From Kineosporia mesophila (GTDB lineage Bacteria > Actinomycetota > Actinomycetes > Actinomycetales > Kineosporiaceae): a DNA stretch of 64,000 bases. This document shows positions 1 to 8,656 of this stretch, in pieces; positions within the stretch are counted from its first letter, which is position 1, and the number at the start of each line of letters is the position of its first letter. The position numbers were made by a program, and so were the translations under genes. The notes beneath the pieces are model-generated. The model searched no databases. It had not been told where the DNA came from and worked only from the letters and a program-made list of their open reading frames with translations. The stretch spans positions 62,001-126,000 of the forward strand of contig NZ_JAJOMA010000003.1 of the NCBI RefSeq assembly GCF_021129235.1, in the 5' to 3' direction.

Positions 1-650
1 ACCTCTTCGAGGACGAGCTCCTCGACCTCGGCGCGGGGGACCTTCTCGAAGGCGAACCCGGACCGGGGATCCATGGTCAGGGCGTCGCCGACCTTGAGTT
101 TGACCTCCGGGTCGCGCAGGGCGCCGGCCAGGTGGACGACGCGCTCCTCGTCGGCGTGCGCCATCACCAGCGCGCGCTCGCCCTCGTCGAGGATCTCCTT
201 GACGATGACGATCTCGCCGGTCTTCTCGAACTGCCGCGCCGCCACCACGTTGAAGGCCTCGTTGAGCATCAGCTCCTGGCCCGCCCGCAGCTCGTCGACC
301 TCGATCGACGGGCTCACCGCGACCCGCATCTTGCGACCGGAACTGATGATCTCGACCGTGCCGTCCTCGGCCTGGCCGAGGAAGACGCCGAAGGTGTTGG
401 GGGGCTGGGCGAGCCGGTCCACCTCGGCCTTGAGCTGGACGATCTGCTCGCGAGCGTCGCGCAGGGTGCCCGCGAGACGCTCGTTCTGGGATCCGAGTTG
501 GTTGACCTGGGCACGGAGACGCTCTATCTCGTCCCCGGCCGCCCCTGGAGTCCGTGCAGCCGAGAGTCGCTCGACCTCCTGCTGGAGGCGAACGATCTCG
601 CGCCGTAGCGCGGCCTCGTCAAGGCCGTACCCGCTGCTGTGGTCGGTCAT
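1..650 (-). CDS. arc: Proteasome-associated AAA ATPase Arc, N-terminal part (runs off the window)
   Basis: This is the first 216 codons of the ring ATPase that unfolds Pup-tagged proteins and feeds them to the actinobacterial 20S proteasome (called Mpa in mycobacteria). The ATG is at 650 and the frame stays open to the window edge. Residues about 11-80 form a heptad-rich coiled coil (ALRREIVRLQQEVERL), which binds Pup in this family. It is followed by the inter-domain OB region with NTFGVFLGQAEDGTVEI and FNVVAARQFEKTGEIVIVKE. The AAA module lies outside the window. The order arc-trmI-M50 protease-RecB-like nuclease is the usual actinobacterial one, which supports the call. Confidence 0.93.
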   Translation of the reverse strand, partial: MTDHSSGYGLDEAALRREIVRLQQEVERLSAARTPGAAGDEIERLRAQVNQLGSQNERLAGTLRDAREQIVQLKAEVDRLAQPPNTFGVFLGQAEDGTVEIISSGRKMRVAVSPSIEVDELRAGQELMLNEAFNVVAARQFEKTGEIVIVKEILDEGERALVMAHADEERVVHLAGALRDPEVKLKVGDALTMDPRSGFAFEKVPRAEVEELVLEE

Positions 651-953
651 GGCGGTAACCCTCCCGTCCGGCGCAAGGTCGATGCTTCGACCCTAGCCCG
701 CCTTCACGCCCTAACGGCGGTCTGGCGTAAATCCATCCACGAGATGAAATCTCGTGCCGGCCGACACCGTCGCCGACCGGAAAGGAGTCATCCTGGCACG
801 TGCGGAGTGACAATGGGTGTCTCAATGGTCACTTGACCGTCCGTAACCGGACAAGCAAGGTGACCGAGATCTCCCCATCGTTCCCGGACGACTGGCGCCC
901 TTTGGCTCAGAACCATCGCCCGGGAACGCGGAAAAAGCCACCCCGCACGGGCA
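651..953. other. Intergenic region upstream of arc
   Basis: No coding potential was recognised in these 303 bases between the end of trmI and the start of arc. They hold a perfect 8-bp hairpin (CACGAGAT, loop GAA, ATCTCGTG) at 738-756. A second longer imperfect hairpin lies around 828-866, where GGTCACTTG pairs with CAAGGTGACC around an inner GTCCG/CGGAC stem. Either could terminate trmI transcription or act in the arc leader. A promoter for arc is expected here but none could be assigned. Confidence 0.4.
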
Positions 954-2030
954 TCAATTAGCGGGATCGAAACCTGGACGGGGTTCGCCGTCCTGCTCGT
1001 CGGCCGGATCGGAGTCCAGATCCTCGGCGAGCGCAAGCGCCTGGGCGGAGGCGCCGGTGACGTCGCGACGCACCTTGCGGACCTTCTTGTCGGACACCGG
1101 GCGCTCCCCCAGGTCGACGGCGGTCCACTCGCCCCAGGCCTCGGCCACGCCCACCTCACCGTCGGCGGCGGCCTTGGCCGGGCGACGGCGCCGCAGCGGC
1201 GCGGTCAGGCCGTCGGCCATGCGACGGGTGGTGAGCAGGAAGCCGGTGTGGCCGACCATACGGTGCTGCGGGCGGACCGCCAGCCCCTCCAGGTGCCAGC
1301 CGCGCACCAACGACTCCCAGGCCTGCGGCTCGGTGAAACGACCGTCCGCCCGCAGCGCCTCCGCGGTTCGGGACAGCTGGGTGGCGGTCGCCACGTAGCA
1401 GATCAGCACACCGCCCGGCACGAGCGCCTTGGCCACGGCCTCCAGGCAGTCCCAGGGGGCCAGCAGGTCGAGCACGAACCGGTCGGCGTCGGTCTCCACC
1501 ACGTCGGTGGCGACGTCACCTACGGTGATCTGCCAGGACGGGTGCTCGGCGCCGAAGAACGTCTCGATGTTCGCCTTGGCGATGGCGGCGAAGTCTTCGC
1601 GGCGCTCGTAGGAGTGCACGAGGCCGGTGTCGCCCACGGCCCTGAGCAGGGACATCGTCAGAGCGCCAGATCCTACTCCGGCCTCGACCACACGGGCCCC
1701 GGGGAAGATGTCGGCCATCTGCACGATCTGCCCGGAGTCTTTCGGGTACACCACTGCGGCACCGCGCGGCATCGACAGAACGTAGTCGGCCAGCAGGGGA
1801 CGCAGCGCCAGGTACTCGACGCCGGCGGTGTTGCGGATCACCGAGCCGTCGGGCTGCCCGATCAGCTCCTCGTGACGGAAGTAGCCACGGTGGGTGTGGA
1901 ACTCCTTGGCGGGGTCGAGGGCGATCGTGTGCAGCCGGCCCTTGGGGTCGGTGAGCTGCACCCGGTCACCGGCCCGGAACGGGCCCCGGCGGCGATCGGC
2001 GCCGGTGGGGGCGGGGGGTGCTTCGGTCAT
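954..2030 (-). CDS. trmI: tRNA (adenine-N1)-methyltransferase TrmI
   Basis: It is predicted to methylate N1 of A58 in the T-loop of tRNAs using S-adenosylmethionine, as a homotetramer. The protein shows the family N-terminal domain (GDRVQLTDPKGRLHTI, EFHTHRGYFRHEELIG), then RPLLADYVLSMPRG and the SAM-binding motif EAGVGSGALT. YVATATQLSRTAEAL and the C-terminal RPQHRMVGHTGFL follow. It resembles M. tuberculosis Rv2118c but has a basic, low-complexity tail of about 80 residues. The ATG at 2030 fits the family N-terminus. An in-frame ATG at 2099 would add 23 Pro/Thr-rich residues. Neither has a clear Shine-Dalgarno sequence. Confidence 0.93.
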   Translation of the reverse strand: MTEAPPAPTGADRRRGPFRAGDRVQLTDPKGRLHTIALDPAKEFHTHRGYFRHEELIGQPDGSVIRNTAGVEYLALRPLLADYVLSMPRGAAVVYPKDSGQIVQMADIFPGARVVEAGVGSGALTMSLLRAVGDTGLVHSYERREDFAAIAKANIETFFGAEHPSWQITVGDVATDVVETDADRFVLDLLAPWDCLEAVAKALVPGGVLICYVATATQLSRTAEALRADGRFTEPQAWESLVRGWHLEGLAVRPQHRMVGHTGFLLTTRRMADGLTAPLRRRRPAKAAADGEVGVAEAWGEWTAVDLGERPVSDKKVRKVRRDVTGASAQALALAEDLDSDPADEQDGEPRPGFDPAN

Positions 2031-2165
2031 GAGGAGCGAGTCTATGGGCGCGGTGGGGGTGGGTCGCGCCGGGCCGGTTCCGGCCGGTGATGTCGGCAAC
2101 TTCGGTGACTTCGGCGACGGAGGACGCGGGTGCGCACCGGTGCGGGTCGGTCGGTGGGTCTCTGG

Positions 2166-3290
2166 TCAGGGGGCGACGAACCGGGCGACGTCCTCCCAGT
2201 CGAGCACGCCGACCACGACGTCACCCGGGCCGAGCACGGCGTAGCGGGAGGACGGGAAGTCCTGCAGGGCCTGGATCAGCTCCTGACCGGCCAGGCCGGT
2301 GGCCAGGACCGCCCCGGCGGGCAGGGCCTCGGCCACGGCACCCGCCCGGACCTCCTGGGCCCGGGCTGCGGGCACACCGGCGGCCGCGCGCTCGTCGACG
2401 ATGGCGGAGGGCCGGCCGTAGACGTCGAGCACGACCACGGCGGTCGCCCCGGCCCCGGCGGCCGACATCAGGGCCCCGGCCACGGTGGCCCCGGAGGACA
2501 CGGCCACGGCGGGCTGGAACAGGTCGTCCACGAGCACCGAATCGGCCCGGATGTTCCAGCGCGCCACCTCGACCGCCTGCCCGGCCGCCCGCCACAGCAG
2601 GATGCCGACGAGGACCAGCCAGAAGGCACTGGCCGGCTCGCGCTCGCCGGTCAGCACGGAGAACCCCGCGTAGACCAGGGTGCCGACCGCGATCACCCGG
2701 CCGGCGTGACCGGCCACCACGGCGGCCATCAGCCGGTCGCCACTCCAGCGCCAGATCACGCCCTCCAGCACCCGGCCGCCGTCCAGCGGCAGGCCGGGCA
2801 GGGCGTTGAAGCCGGCGACCACCAGGTTGGAGGTGGCGGTGGCGACCAGGAGGAGCCGGGCCACGCCGCCCGGCGCGGCCGTGGGCACGGCCTGCTGGGC
2901 GGCCAGGGCGATGAGGGCGTTCGACAGCGGGCCGACGACGGCCACGGCGACGGCGCGCCAGGGACCGGCGGAGGGGGTGTCGAAGGCGGTGTGACCGCCC
3001 CACAGGTCGAGCACGATCGCCGTGGCCGGGGTGCCGGTGGCCGCGGCGGCGACCGCGTGCGCGGCCTCGTGGACGAACACCGACAGCAGCAGGATCAGGG
3101 CGAAGACGAAGCTGATCAGATAGACGCCCGGACCGGTCAGGTCCACCCAGGCCCGCACGGTGGGCGCGAACAGCAGGGTCATCGCGGCGGCGACGAGGAA
3201 CCAGGACGGGCGCAGGTAGACCGGCACCGGGCCGACCCGGCCCAGGCGGATCCCGGACTCCGTCGCCGGGGTCGGCTCGGCGGCACTCAC
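2166..3290 (-). CDS. M50 site-2 protease family membrane metalloprotease with CBS-like C-terminus
   Basis: This 374-residue protein is probably an intramembrane zinc metalloprotease that cuts membrane-bound regulators. The zinc site HEAAH is at about residue 74, inside a transmembrane segment (LLLSVFVHEAAHAVA). The third ligand motif is in GLPLDGGRVLEG at about residue 170. Several hydrophobic segments surround these. The last 130 residues resemble paired CBS domains, as in mycobacterial Rip3-like proteases. The start is GTG at 3290. The gene lies 135 bp downstream of trmI in the same direction and is divergent from the RecB-like nuclease, an order conserved in actinobacteria. Its substrate is unknown. 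Confidence 0.88.
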   Translation of the reverse strand: MSAAEPTPATESGIRLGRVGPVPVYLRPSWFLVAAAMTLLFAPTVRAWVDLTGPGVYLISFVFALILLLSVFVHEAAHAVAAAATGTPATAIVLDLWGGHTAFDTPSAGPWRAVAVAVVGPLSNALIALAAQQAVPTAAPGGVARLLLVATATSNLVVAGFNALPGLPLDGGRVLEGVIWRWSGDRLMAAVVAGHAGRVIAVGTLVYAGFSVLTGEREPASAFWLVLVGILLWRAAGQAVEVARWNIRADSVLVDDLFQPAVAVSSGATVAGALMSAAGAGATAVVVLDVYGRPSAIVDERAAAGVPAARAQEVRAGAVAEALPAGAVLATGLAGQELIQALQDFPSSRYAVLGPGDVVVGVLDWEDVARFVAP

Positions 3291-3437
3291 CGGGCGGGGC
3301 CGGATGTCGGGCGGGAGATCTGTCCGCCGGGCCCGGGGTTGCTCACCTGCAGGATGTTAAAGCAGGTCCCGCCACCTGCCCCGGGGACATTCCGGTCCTC
3401 ACCAGAACTGTCGGACCCCCCGTCTAGGGTTTTCGGC

Positions 3438-4295
3438 ATGGCAGCAGCACTCAGCCCGTCCCGGGCCTCCGACTTCATGCAGTGCCCGCTGCTGTACCGC
3501 TTCCGCGTGATCGACCGGCTGCCCGAGGCCCCGAGCTCCGCCGCTGTGCGCGGCACGCTGGTGCACGAGGTGCTGGAACGGCTGTTCGACCTGCCCGCCG
3601 ACCGGCGCACGGTCGAGGCGGCGCAGGAGCTGCTCCCGGCGGCCTGGGCCCACGTGCAGCAGGAGCGGCCCGAGGTCTCGGCGCTGTTCGACGGCGACGA
3701 GCCGCCGGAAGAGCTGGACAGCTGGCTGGCCTCGGCGTCCCGGCTGATCGGCCGCTGGTTCGCCCTCGAAGACCCGACCCGGCTGGAGCCGGCCGACCGC
3801 GAGCTCTACGTCGAGACCACGCTGGACGACGGGCTGATGCTGCGCGGTTACGTCGACCGGCTCGACGTGGCCGCCGACGGCCGGCTGCGGGTGGTCGACT
3901 ACAAGACGGGCCGGGCCCCGTCCGAGGCGTTCGAGGCCAAGGCCCTGTTCCAGATGAAGTTCTACGCGCTGGTGCTGTGGCGCACCCGGGGCATCCTGCC
4001 CGCGGTGCTGCAGCTGGTGTACCTGGGCGACGGCGAGATCCTGCGGTACGAGCCGGACGAGGCCGACCTGCTGGCCGTGGAGCGCAAGGTGAAGGCGCTG
4101 TGGGAGGCGATCACCGAGGCCGCCCGCACGGGCGACTGGCGCCCCTCCCCCAGCCGGCTGTGCTCATGGTGCGACCACCAGGCTCGGTGCCCGGCCAAAG
4201 GCGGCACGCCACCGCCCGTCCCGGCCGGCGCGGTGAGTCGCTTCCTCGATCCGGCCCCGGCCGACGAGCTCCTGGTCATGGCGGAACCCGGATGA
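3438..4295 (+). CDS. RecB-family PD-(D/E)XK exonuclease with Fe-S cysteines
   Basis: The 285-residue protein is the stand-alone RecB-like nuclease of actinobacteria, related to the AddB C-terminus and Cas4. The core is GYVDRLDV followed by VVDYKTG, the D...DxK catalytic pair. One cysteine near the N-terminus (C16, in FMQCPLLYRF) and three at the C-terminus (CSWCDHQARC) are spaced as in Fe-S cluster nucleases of this class. The ATG at 3438 starts just before the conserved LSPSRASDFMQCP. An upstream in-frame extension runs antisense to the M50 gene and is not credible. It is probably involved in DNA end processing. Confidence 0.9.
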   Translation: MAAALSPSRASDFMQCPLLYRFRVIDRLPEAPSSAAVRGTLVHEVLERLFDLPADRRTVEAAQELLPAAWAHVQQERPEVSALFDGDEPPEELDSWLASASRLIGRWFALEDPTRLEPADRELYVETTLDDGLMLRGYVDRLDVAADGRLRVVDYKTGRAPSEAFEAKALFQMKFYALVLWRTRGILPAVLQLVYLGDGEILRYEPDEADLLAVERKVKALWEAITEAARTGDWRPSPSRLCSWCDHQARCPAKGGTPPPVPAGAVSRFLDPAPADELLVMAEPG

Positions 4296-4604
4296 CGTCG
4301 GGGTCCCGGCACGGTGAGATCGTCGCGGTGGCGGCCCCGGCGTATCGGGAGGCCGCGGATCCGGCTCTTTACCGGTGTGTCAATTCTCCGCGCTCCCGCG
4401 GCCGGTCCCGGGCCGCACGCGGCCCGGGTGACAAACTGGTCATCGACCGATGCATGATCCCTGACCCGGGCCGGAGCAAGATCGGGGTCGGATCAGGGAG
4501 GGACCCGAGGCGTGGGGGTACGCATCTCGGGAACGGTAGGAGGGGGACGCACCTGTCCCCGCTGTTCTGTGCCAGTCGGACGACGAACTCATGGGGAGTA
4601 CAGG
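4296..4604. other. Intergenic region between the nuclease and the ABC exporter
   Basis: No gene is visible in these 309 bases. They contain a GC-rich perfect inverted repeat at 4407-4428 (listed separately). The AT-richer stretch around 4430-4460 is the likely promoter zone for the ABC exporter. GGGGAG at about 4592-4597 is the ribosome binding site for the GTG at 4605. Confidence 0.4.
4407..4428 (+). terminator. GC-rich hairpin downstream of the RecB-like nuclease
   Basis: CCCGGGCCGC and GCGGCCCGGG are perfect 10-base arms with only AC between them, so in practice a 9-bp stem with a small loop. No U-run follows. It sits 111 bp after the nuclease stop and may be a terminator or part of the exporter leader. 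Confidence 0.35.
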
Positions 4605-5351
4605 GTGGGAGCGGAAGCAATCGCGCGAGCGATTGATCTGGAAAAGGTCTACGGGCAGGGCGAGGCGCAGGTCAAGGCCCTGCGCGGCGTCAGCGTCGAC
4701 TTCGGCCGGGGCGAGATGACCGCCATCATGGGGCCTTCCGGGTCGGGCAAGTCCACGCTCATGCACTGCATGGCGGCGCTGGACCGGCCCACCGGGGGCG
4801 ACGTGGAGATCGACGGTGTGCCGGTCCGTGGGCTCAAGGACAAGGCGCTCACCCAGCTGCGGCGCGACCGCCTGGGCTTCATCTTCCAGTCGTTCAACCT
4901 GGTGCCGACGCTGACGGCCAGGGAGAACATCACGCTTCCCGTCGACATCGCCGGCCGCAAGGTCGACCAGGAGTGGTTCGACCGGGTCGTCGACACGGTC
5001 GGGCTGCGCGACCGGCTCAGCCACCGGCCCACTGAGCTGTCCGGTGGTCAGCAGCAGCGGGTGGCGTGCGCCCGCGCCCTGGTCAGCCGGCCGGCCATCG
5101 TGTTCGCCGACGAGCCGACCGGCAACCTCGACTCCCGGGCCAGCGCCGAGATCCTGTCGTTCCTGCAGAACTCGGTGAAGGAGTTCGGGCAGTCCATCGT
5201 CATCGTCACCCACGACCCGGTGGCGGCCGGGTACGCCGACCGCGTGCTGTTCCTGGCCGACGGCGAGATCGTCGACGAGATGGTCGATCCCACCGCCGAC
5301 AAGGTGCTCGAGCGGATGCGCGGTTTCGACGCCACCGGACGGCGAAGCTGA
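4605..5351 (+). CDS. ABC transporter ATP-binding protein (MacB/LolD type)
   Basis: This is the cytoplasmic ATPase of a two-gene MacB/FtsX-type exporter or lipoprotein/peptide mechanotransporter. It has Walker A GPSGSGKST, Q-loop FIFQSFNLVPTLTA, signature LSGGQQQRVA, Walker B IVFADEPTGNLDS and switch histidine IVTHD. The GTG at 4605 is preferred because it is preceded by GGGGAG at 7-base spacing. It opens the conserved AIDLEKVYGQGE strand after a short leader. The permease gene starts one base after the stop codon, so the two are clearly co-transcribed and probably translationally coupled. The substrate is not predictable. Confidence 0.93.
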   Translation: MGAEAIARAIDLEKVYGQGEAQVKALRGVSVDFGRGEMTAIMGPSGSGKSTLMHCMAALDRPTGGDVEIDGVPVRGLKDKALTQLRRDRLGFIFQSFNLVPTLTARENITLPVDIAGRKVDQEWFDRVVDTVGLRDRLSHRPTELSGGQQQRVACARALVSRPAIVFADEPTGNLDSRASAEILSFLQNSVKEFGQSIVIVTHDPVAAGYADRVLFLADGEIVDEMVDPTADKVLERMRGFDATGRRS

Positions 5352-5352
5352 C

Positions 5353-7881
5353 ATGTTCAAGATCACCGTCAAGGGAATCTTCACCCACCGGCTCCGTTTC
5401 GCCCTGACAGCACTCGCGGTCTGCCTCGGCGTCACGCTGGTGGCGGGCACGCTGGTGCTCAGCGGCAGCATCACCCGCACGTTCGACGCGATCGTCGAGC
5501 AGACCGCGGCCGGCACCGACGTGCAGGTGCGCGGCGCCCAGCTGGAGACCACCGCGGTCGACGGCTCGAAACAGCGCGAACCGCTGCCGCTCTCGCTGGA
5601 GAAGAAGATCGAGGCCGTCGACGGCGTGGCTCGGGTCGCACCCGACATGAGCGGCACGGCGATCCTGGTCAACAAGGACGGCACCGCCACCCGGAACGGC
5701 GGCGCGCCCAACCTCGGCTTCGGCTACGACCCGGACGACCCGACCATCCGGATCACCTCCGGCCGGGCCCCGGAGAAGAAGGGTGAGGTCCTCGTCGACG
5801 AGTCCACCCTCGAGCTGGCCGGGCTCGCGGTCGGCGACACCACCAAGGCCCTGATCCAGAACGATCCGCAGAACGTCACGATCACCGGGGTCTTCACCTT
5901 CGGCAGCAGCCTGGCGGGTGCCACCCTGGTGCTGCTCGACGAGCAGACCGCCGAGGCCACCTGGGCCCCGGACGGTGAGGTTCCGTCGTTCACCATCGGC
6001 GCCGACGACGGCGTGAGCCAGGAGACGCTGCGCGACCGGATCGCCCAGGTCGTCCCGGCCGGTACCGAGGTCGTCACCGGCGACGTCGTCTACCAGGAGC
6101 AGAAAGACTCCTTCGGCACGGCGATCGGGTTCATCACCACGTTCCTGCTGGTGTTCGCCCTGATCGCGGTGTTCGTCGGGGCCTTCATCATCGCCAACAC
6201 GTTCTCCATGCTGGTCGCCCAGCGCACCCGTGAGCTGGCCCTGCTGCGGGCGGTCGGCGCCTCCCGCGGTCAGGTGCTGCGGGTGGTGCTCGGTGAGGCG
6301 GCCATCCTCGGCCTGACCGGCTCGGTGGTCGGCCTGGGCCTGGGCATCCTGCTCGCGGCCGGGCTCCAGGCCGTGGTGAAGCAGTCCGGGCTGGAGATCA
6401 CCGGCGGCCTGCCGGTCACCGTGTCCACGGTGGTCGTGAGTCTGCTGATCGGTCTGGTCGTGACCATGCTTTCGGCGATCTTCCCGGCCCTGCGGGCCTC
6501 CCGGGTCGCCCCGATTGCGGCGCTGCGCGACGACGCGCAGACCCCGCCCGGCGGCGTACTGCGCCGCGGCATCATCGGCCTGGTGCTGGTGCTGGCCGGT
6601 TTCGCCACCATCCTGCCCGGGTCGCTGGGCGACAAACCGCAGTGGGCCCTGGTCGGCGTCGGGGCCGCGCTGCTGCTCATCGGTCTGCTGGTGGCCGCGC
6701 CCTGGCTGACCCGGCCGGTGGTGCGCCTCATCGGCATCCCGTACACGGCGCTCTACGGCACGGTCGGCCGGCTGGCCCGGGAGAACGCGCTGCGCAACCC
6801 GCGCCGCACGGCGACCACGGCGAGTGCCCTGATGATCGGCCTGGCGCTGATGTCGAGCGTCGGGGTGTTCGCCTCCTCGGCGAACGCCAGCGTCTCCGAC
6901 ATCGTGGACAGCGAACTCACCGCCGACTACGTGCTCAGCAGTGGCGGTTTCACCATGATCCCGACCACGGTGGCCGACGAGGTGACCACGATGCAGGGCG
7001 TCACCTCGGTGGCGACCATCCGCTCGGCGCCGGTGCAGCTGGCCGACGGCTCGGTGTTCGCGATCGCCGCCGACCCCCGGGCCATGACCGAGAACGTGAA
7101 GCTCGACGTCGTGGCCGGTTCGCTGGACTCGATCGATGCGGGTGACGTCGTGGTCAGCCGGACCGCGGCCGACGACCGCGGCTGGAAGGTCGGCGACACC
7201 CTCACGGCCGAGGTCGGCACCCGGAAGAATCAGAGCCTCACCGTCGGCGGCATTATCGACGACTCCCAGGCACTGAACAACCCGAACATGATCGTCCCGC
7301 TCGACCTGTACGCCAAGACGGTGCCGGCTGCCCAGCAGGGCGACTTCCTGCTCTACGTGAAGTCGGACGGCACGAACACGGCGGCACTGCGCTCGCAGCT
7401 GGAAGACGTGGTCAAACCGTTCCTCGTGGTCTCGGTGCAGGACGGTGACGAGTTCGCGGACGCCCAGGCGGCGCAGATCAATTCACTGCTCTACCTGATC
7501 TACGCGCTACTGGCCCTGAGCGTGCTGATCGCGGTACTGGGCATCATCAACACGCTGGCCCTGTCGGTGTTCGAGCGCACCCGGGAGATCGGGCTGCTGC
7601 GGGCGGTCGGTATGAGCCGGCGTCAGCTGCGGCGCATGATCAGCGCGGAGTCGGTCAGCACGGCGGTGTTCGGTGCGGTGCTGGGCATGGCCCTGGGCCT
7701 CGTGCTCGGCCTGGTGCTGCAGCGGGCCCTGGTGTCGCAGGGCCTGGAGACCCTGTCGATCCCGTGGCTGACCCTGGCGATCGTGCTGGTGTCCTCGGCC
7801 CTCGCCGGGATGGTCGCCGCGATCATACCGGCCTGGCGCGCGGTGCGCCTGGACGTGCTGAAGGCGATCACGGCCGACTGA
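5353..7881 (+). CDS. FtsX-like ABC transporter permease (two FtsX domains)
   Basis: The 842-residue membrane subunit partners the ATPase just upstream. An N-terminal membrane anchor (residues about 15-37) is followed by a large extracytoplasmic MacB-type domain to about 250. The first FtsX domain contains the coupling motif TRELALLRAVGASRGQVLR. A second pair of segments follows with another extracytoplasmic domain (about 515-705). The second FtsX domain at the C-terminus carries TREIGLLRAVGMSRRQLRR. This duplicated layout is typical of actinobacterial exporters of this class. A strong hairpin follows about 75 bp downstream. Confidence 0.92.
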   Translation: MFKITVKGIFTHRLRFALTALAVCLGVTLVAGTLVLSGSITRTFDAIVEQTAAGTDVQVRGAQLETTAVDGSKQREPLPLSLEKKIEAVDGVARVAPDMSGTAILVNKDGTATRNGGAPNLGFGYDPDDPTIRITSGRAPEKKGEVLVDESTLELAGLAVGDTTKALIQNDPQNVTITGVFTFGSSLAGATLVLLDEQTAEATWAPDGEVPSFTIGADDGVSQETLRDRIAQVVPAGTEVVTGDVVYQEQKDSFGTAIGFITTFLLVFALIAVFVGAFIIANTFSMLVAQRTRELALLRAVGASRGQVLRVVLGEAAILGLTGSVVGLGLGILLAAGLQAVVKQSGLEITGGLPVTVSTVVVSLLIGLVVTMLSAIFPALRASRVAPIAALRDDAQTPPGGVLRRGIIGLVLVLAGFATILPGSLGDKPQWALVGVGAALLLIGLLVAAPWLTRPVVRLIGIPYTALYGTVGRLARENALRNPRRTATTASALMIGLALMSSVGVFASSANASVSDIVDSELTADYVLSSGGFTMIPTTVADEVTTMQGVTSVATIRSAPVQLADGSVFAIAADPRAMTENVKLDVVAGSLDSIDAGDVVVSRTAADDRGWKVGDTLTAEVGTRKNQSLTVGGIIDDSQALNNPNMIVPLDLYAKTVPAAQQGDFLLYVKSDGTNTAALRSQLEDVVKPFLVVSVQDGDEFADAQAAQINSLLYLIYALLALSVLIAVLGIINTLALSVFERTREIGLLRAVGMSRRQLRRMISAESVSTAVFGAVLGMALGLVLGLVLQRALVSQGLETLSIPWLTLAIVLVSSALAGMVAAIIPAWRAVRLDVLKAITAD

Positions 7882-7890
7882 GAGCCTCTT

Positions 7891-7955
7891 CCGGTCGCTA
7901 TCGACCGGTCGCTATCGGCAGGCATCGTCGGCAGGCATCGTCGGCAGGCATCGTC
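7891..7955. repeat. Short tandem repeats behind the permease gene
   Basis: Two near-identical 14-base units (CCGGTCGCTATCGA, then the same ending in G) occupy 7891-7918. They merge into three exact 13-base units GGCAGGCATCGTC at 7917-7955. They lie between the permease stop and its terminator hairpin and encode nothing recognisable. Confidence 0.85.
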
Positions 7956-7956
7956 G

Positions 7957-7993
7957 GGGAACATCCGTGCGGGCAGAGCGCACGGATGTTTCC
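7957..7993 (+). terminator. Terminator hairpin of the ABC exporter operon
   Basis: ACATCCGTGCG at 7961-7971 pairs perfectly with CGCACGGATGT at 7979-7989 across a 7-base loop. The stem extends outward as GGGA/TCCC with one bulged T. Position and stability fit an intrinsic terminator after the permease, although the U-tract is only TTT. It may also serve the opposing small gene ending at 8013. Confidence 0.65.
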
Positions 7994-8012
7994 CGACACC
8001 GGAGGGCTGAGG

Positions 8013-8204
8013 TCAGATCGGCACTCCGAACGGGGCCGGCGAGGCGAGGTCCAGGGCGTGGCAGTCACTCCCGCCGGGCCAGCTGATCCCGGGAAGATGA
8101 GGTAGGTGGCCGGAATCGGACCGGGCGGTGGCACTGATCAGCGCCACCGCGAGGCCGAGACCGATGACCAACTTGAGGAACCGGGAAGGGGGTCTGCGTT
8201 CCAC
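8013..8204 (-). CDS. Small predicted exported peptide (63 residues)
   Basis: I do not recognise this product. It begins with a positively charged segment (MERRPPSRFLK), then a hydrophobic stretch (LVIGLGLAVALISATA), then a polar, Pro/Gly/Ser-rich tail with one cysteine. This is the pattern of a signal peptide or small membrane-anchored peptide. An AGGAG sequence stands about 9 bases before the ATG at 8204, which supports a real start. The gene opposes the exporter operon. The 14-bp minisatellite lies 87 bp upstream, where its promoter or leader should be. It could be spurious, since it is short and has no checked homologue. Confidence 0.5.
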   Translation of the reverse strand: MERRPPSRFLKLVIGLGLAVALISATARSDSGHLPHLPGISWPGGSDCHALDLASPAPFGVPI

Positions 8205-8290
8205 GGTGAAGGCTCCTGTCAGGCGGAGTTCAGGGAGGGTTCAGGGAGCGGCAAGACTCAGGAGAAACAAGAGTTTCGGGAGTGCACAAG

Positions 8291-8444
8291 GTTCGGGGGA
8301 ACAGGTTCGGGGAAACAGGTTCGGGGAAACAGGCTTGGGGAAACAGGCTTGGGGAAACAGGCTTGGGGAAACAGGCTTGGGGAAACAGGCTTGGGGAAAC
8401 AGGCTTGGGGAAACAGGCTTGGGGAAACAGGCTTGGGGAAACAG
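8291..8444. repeat. Minisatellite: 11 tandem copies of a 14-bp unit
   Basis: Eleven head-to-tail 14-base units fill exactly 154 bp. Units 1-3 read GTTCGGGGAAACAG, the first with one substitution (GGGGGA for GGGGAA). Units 4-11 are eight identical copies of GCTTGGGGAAACAG. The two types differ at two positions. The step from variant to uniform units suggests recent expansion from one end. Because 14 is not a multiple of 3, a translated frame would repeat every 14 residues through all three phases. Confidence 0.97.
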
Positions 8445-8656
8445 GGCTCCGGGATGAAACTCTTCGGATAGGAACCTCCGGTTCCGACTCCCGAAGATTC
8501 CTGCCGAGAAGGCCTTTCGCGAGACATTACCTGGAGTACATCTCGCAGGGAGCGCCTCCCGGGACATGAGCCTCAGCGCGCATCTTTCGAGGCATGGCCC
8601 CCAGGAAATGCCCCCAGAACACCTCCCCCGCGAAGAGATCCCTGGAGAGAGATTCC

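Noticed and set aside
2130-3437. Long open frame upstream of the RecB-like nuclease
   Set aside because: It is antisense to the M50 protease gene and rich in His/Gly/Arg, typical of high-GC shadow frames. The nuclease motif starts at the ATG at 3438.
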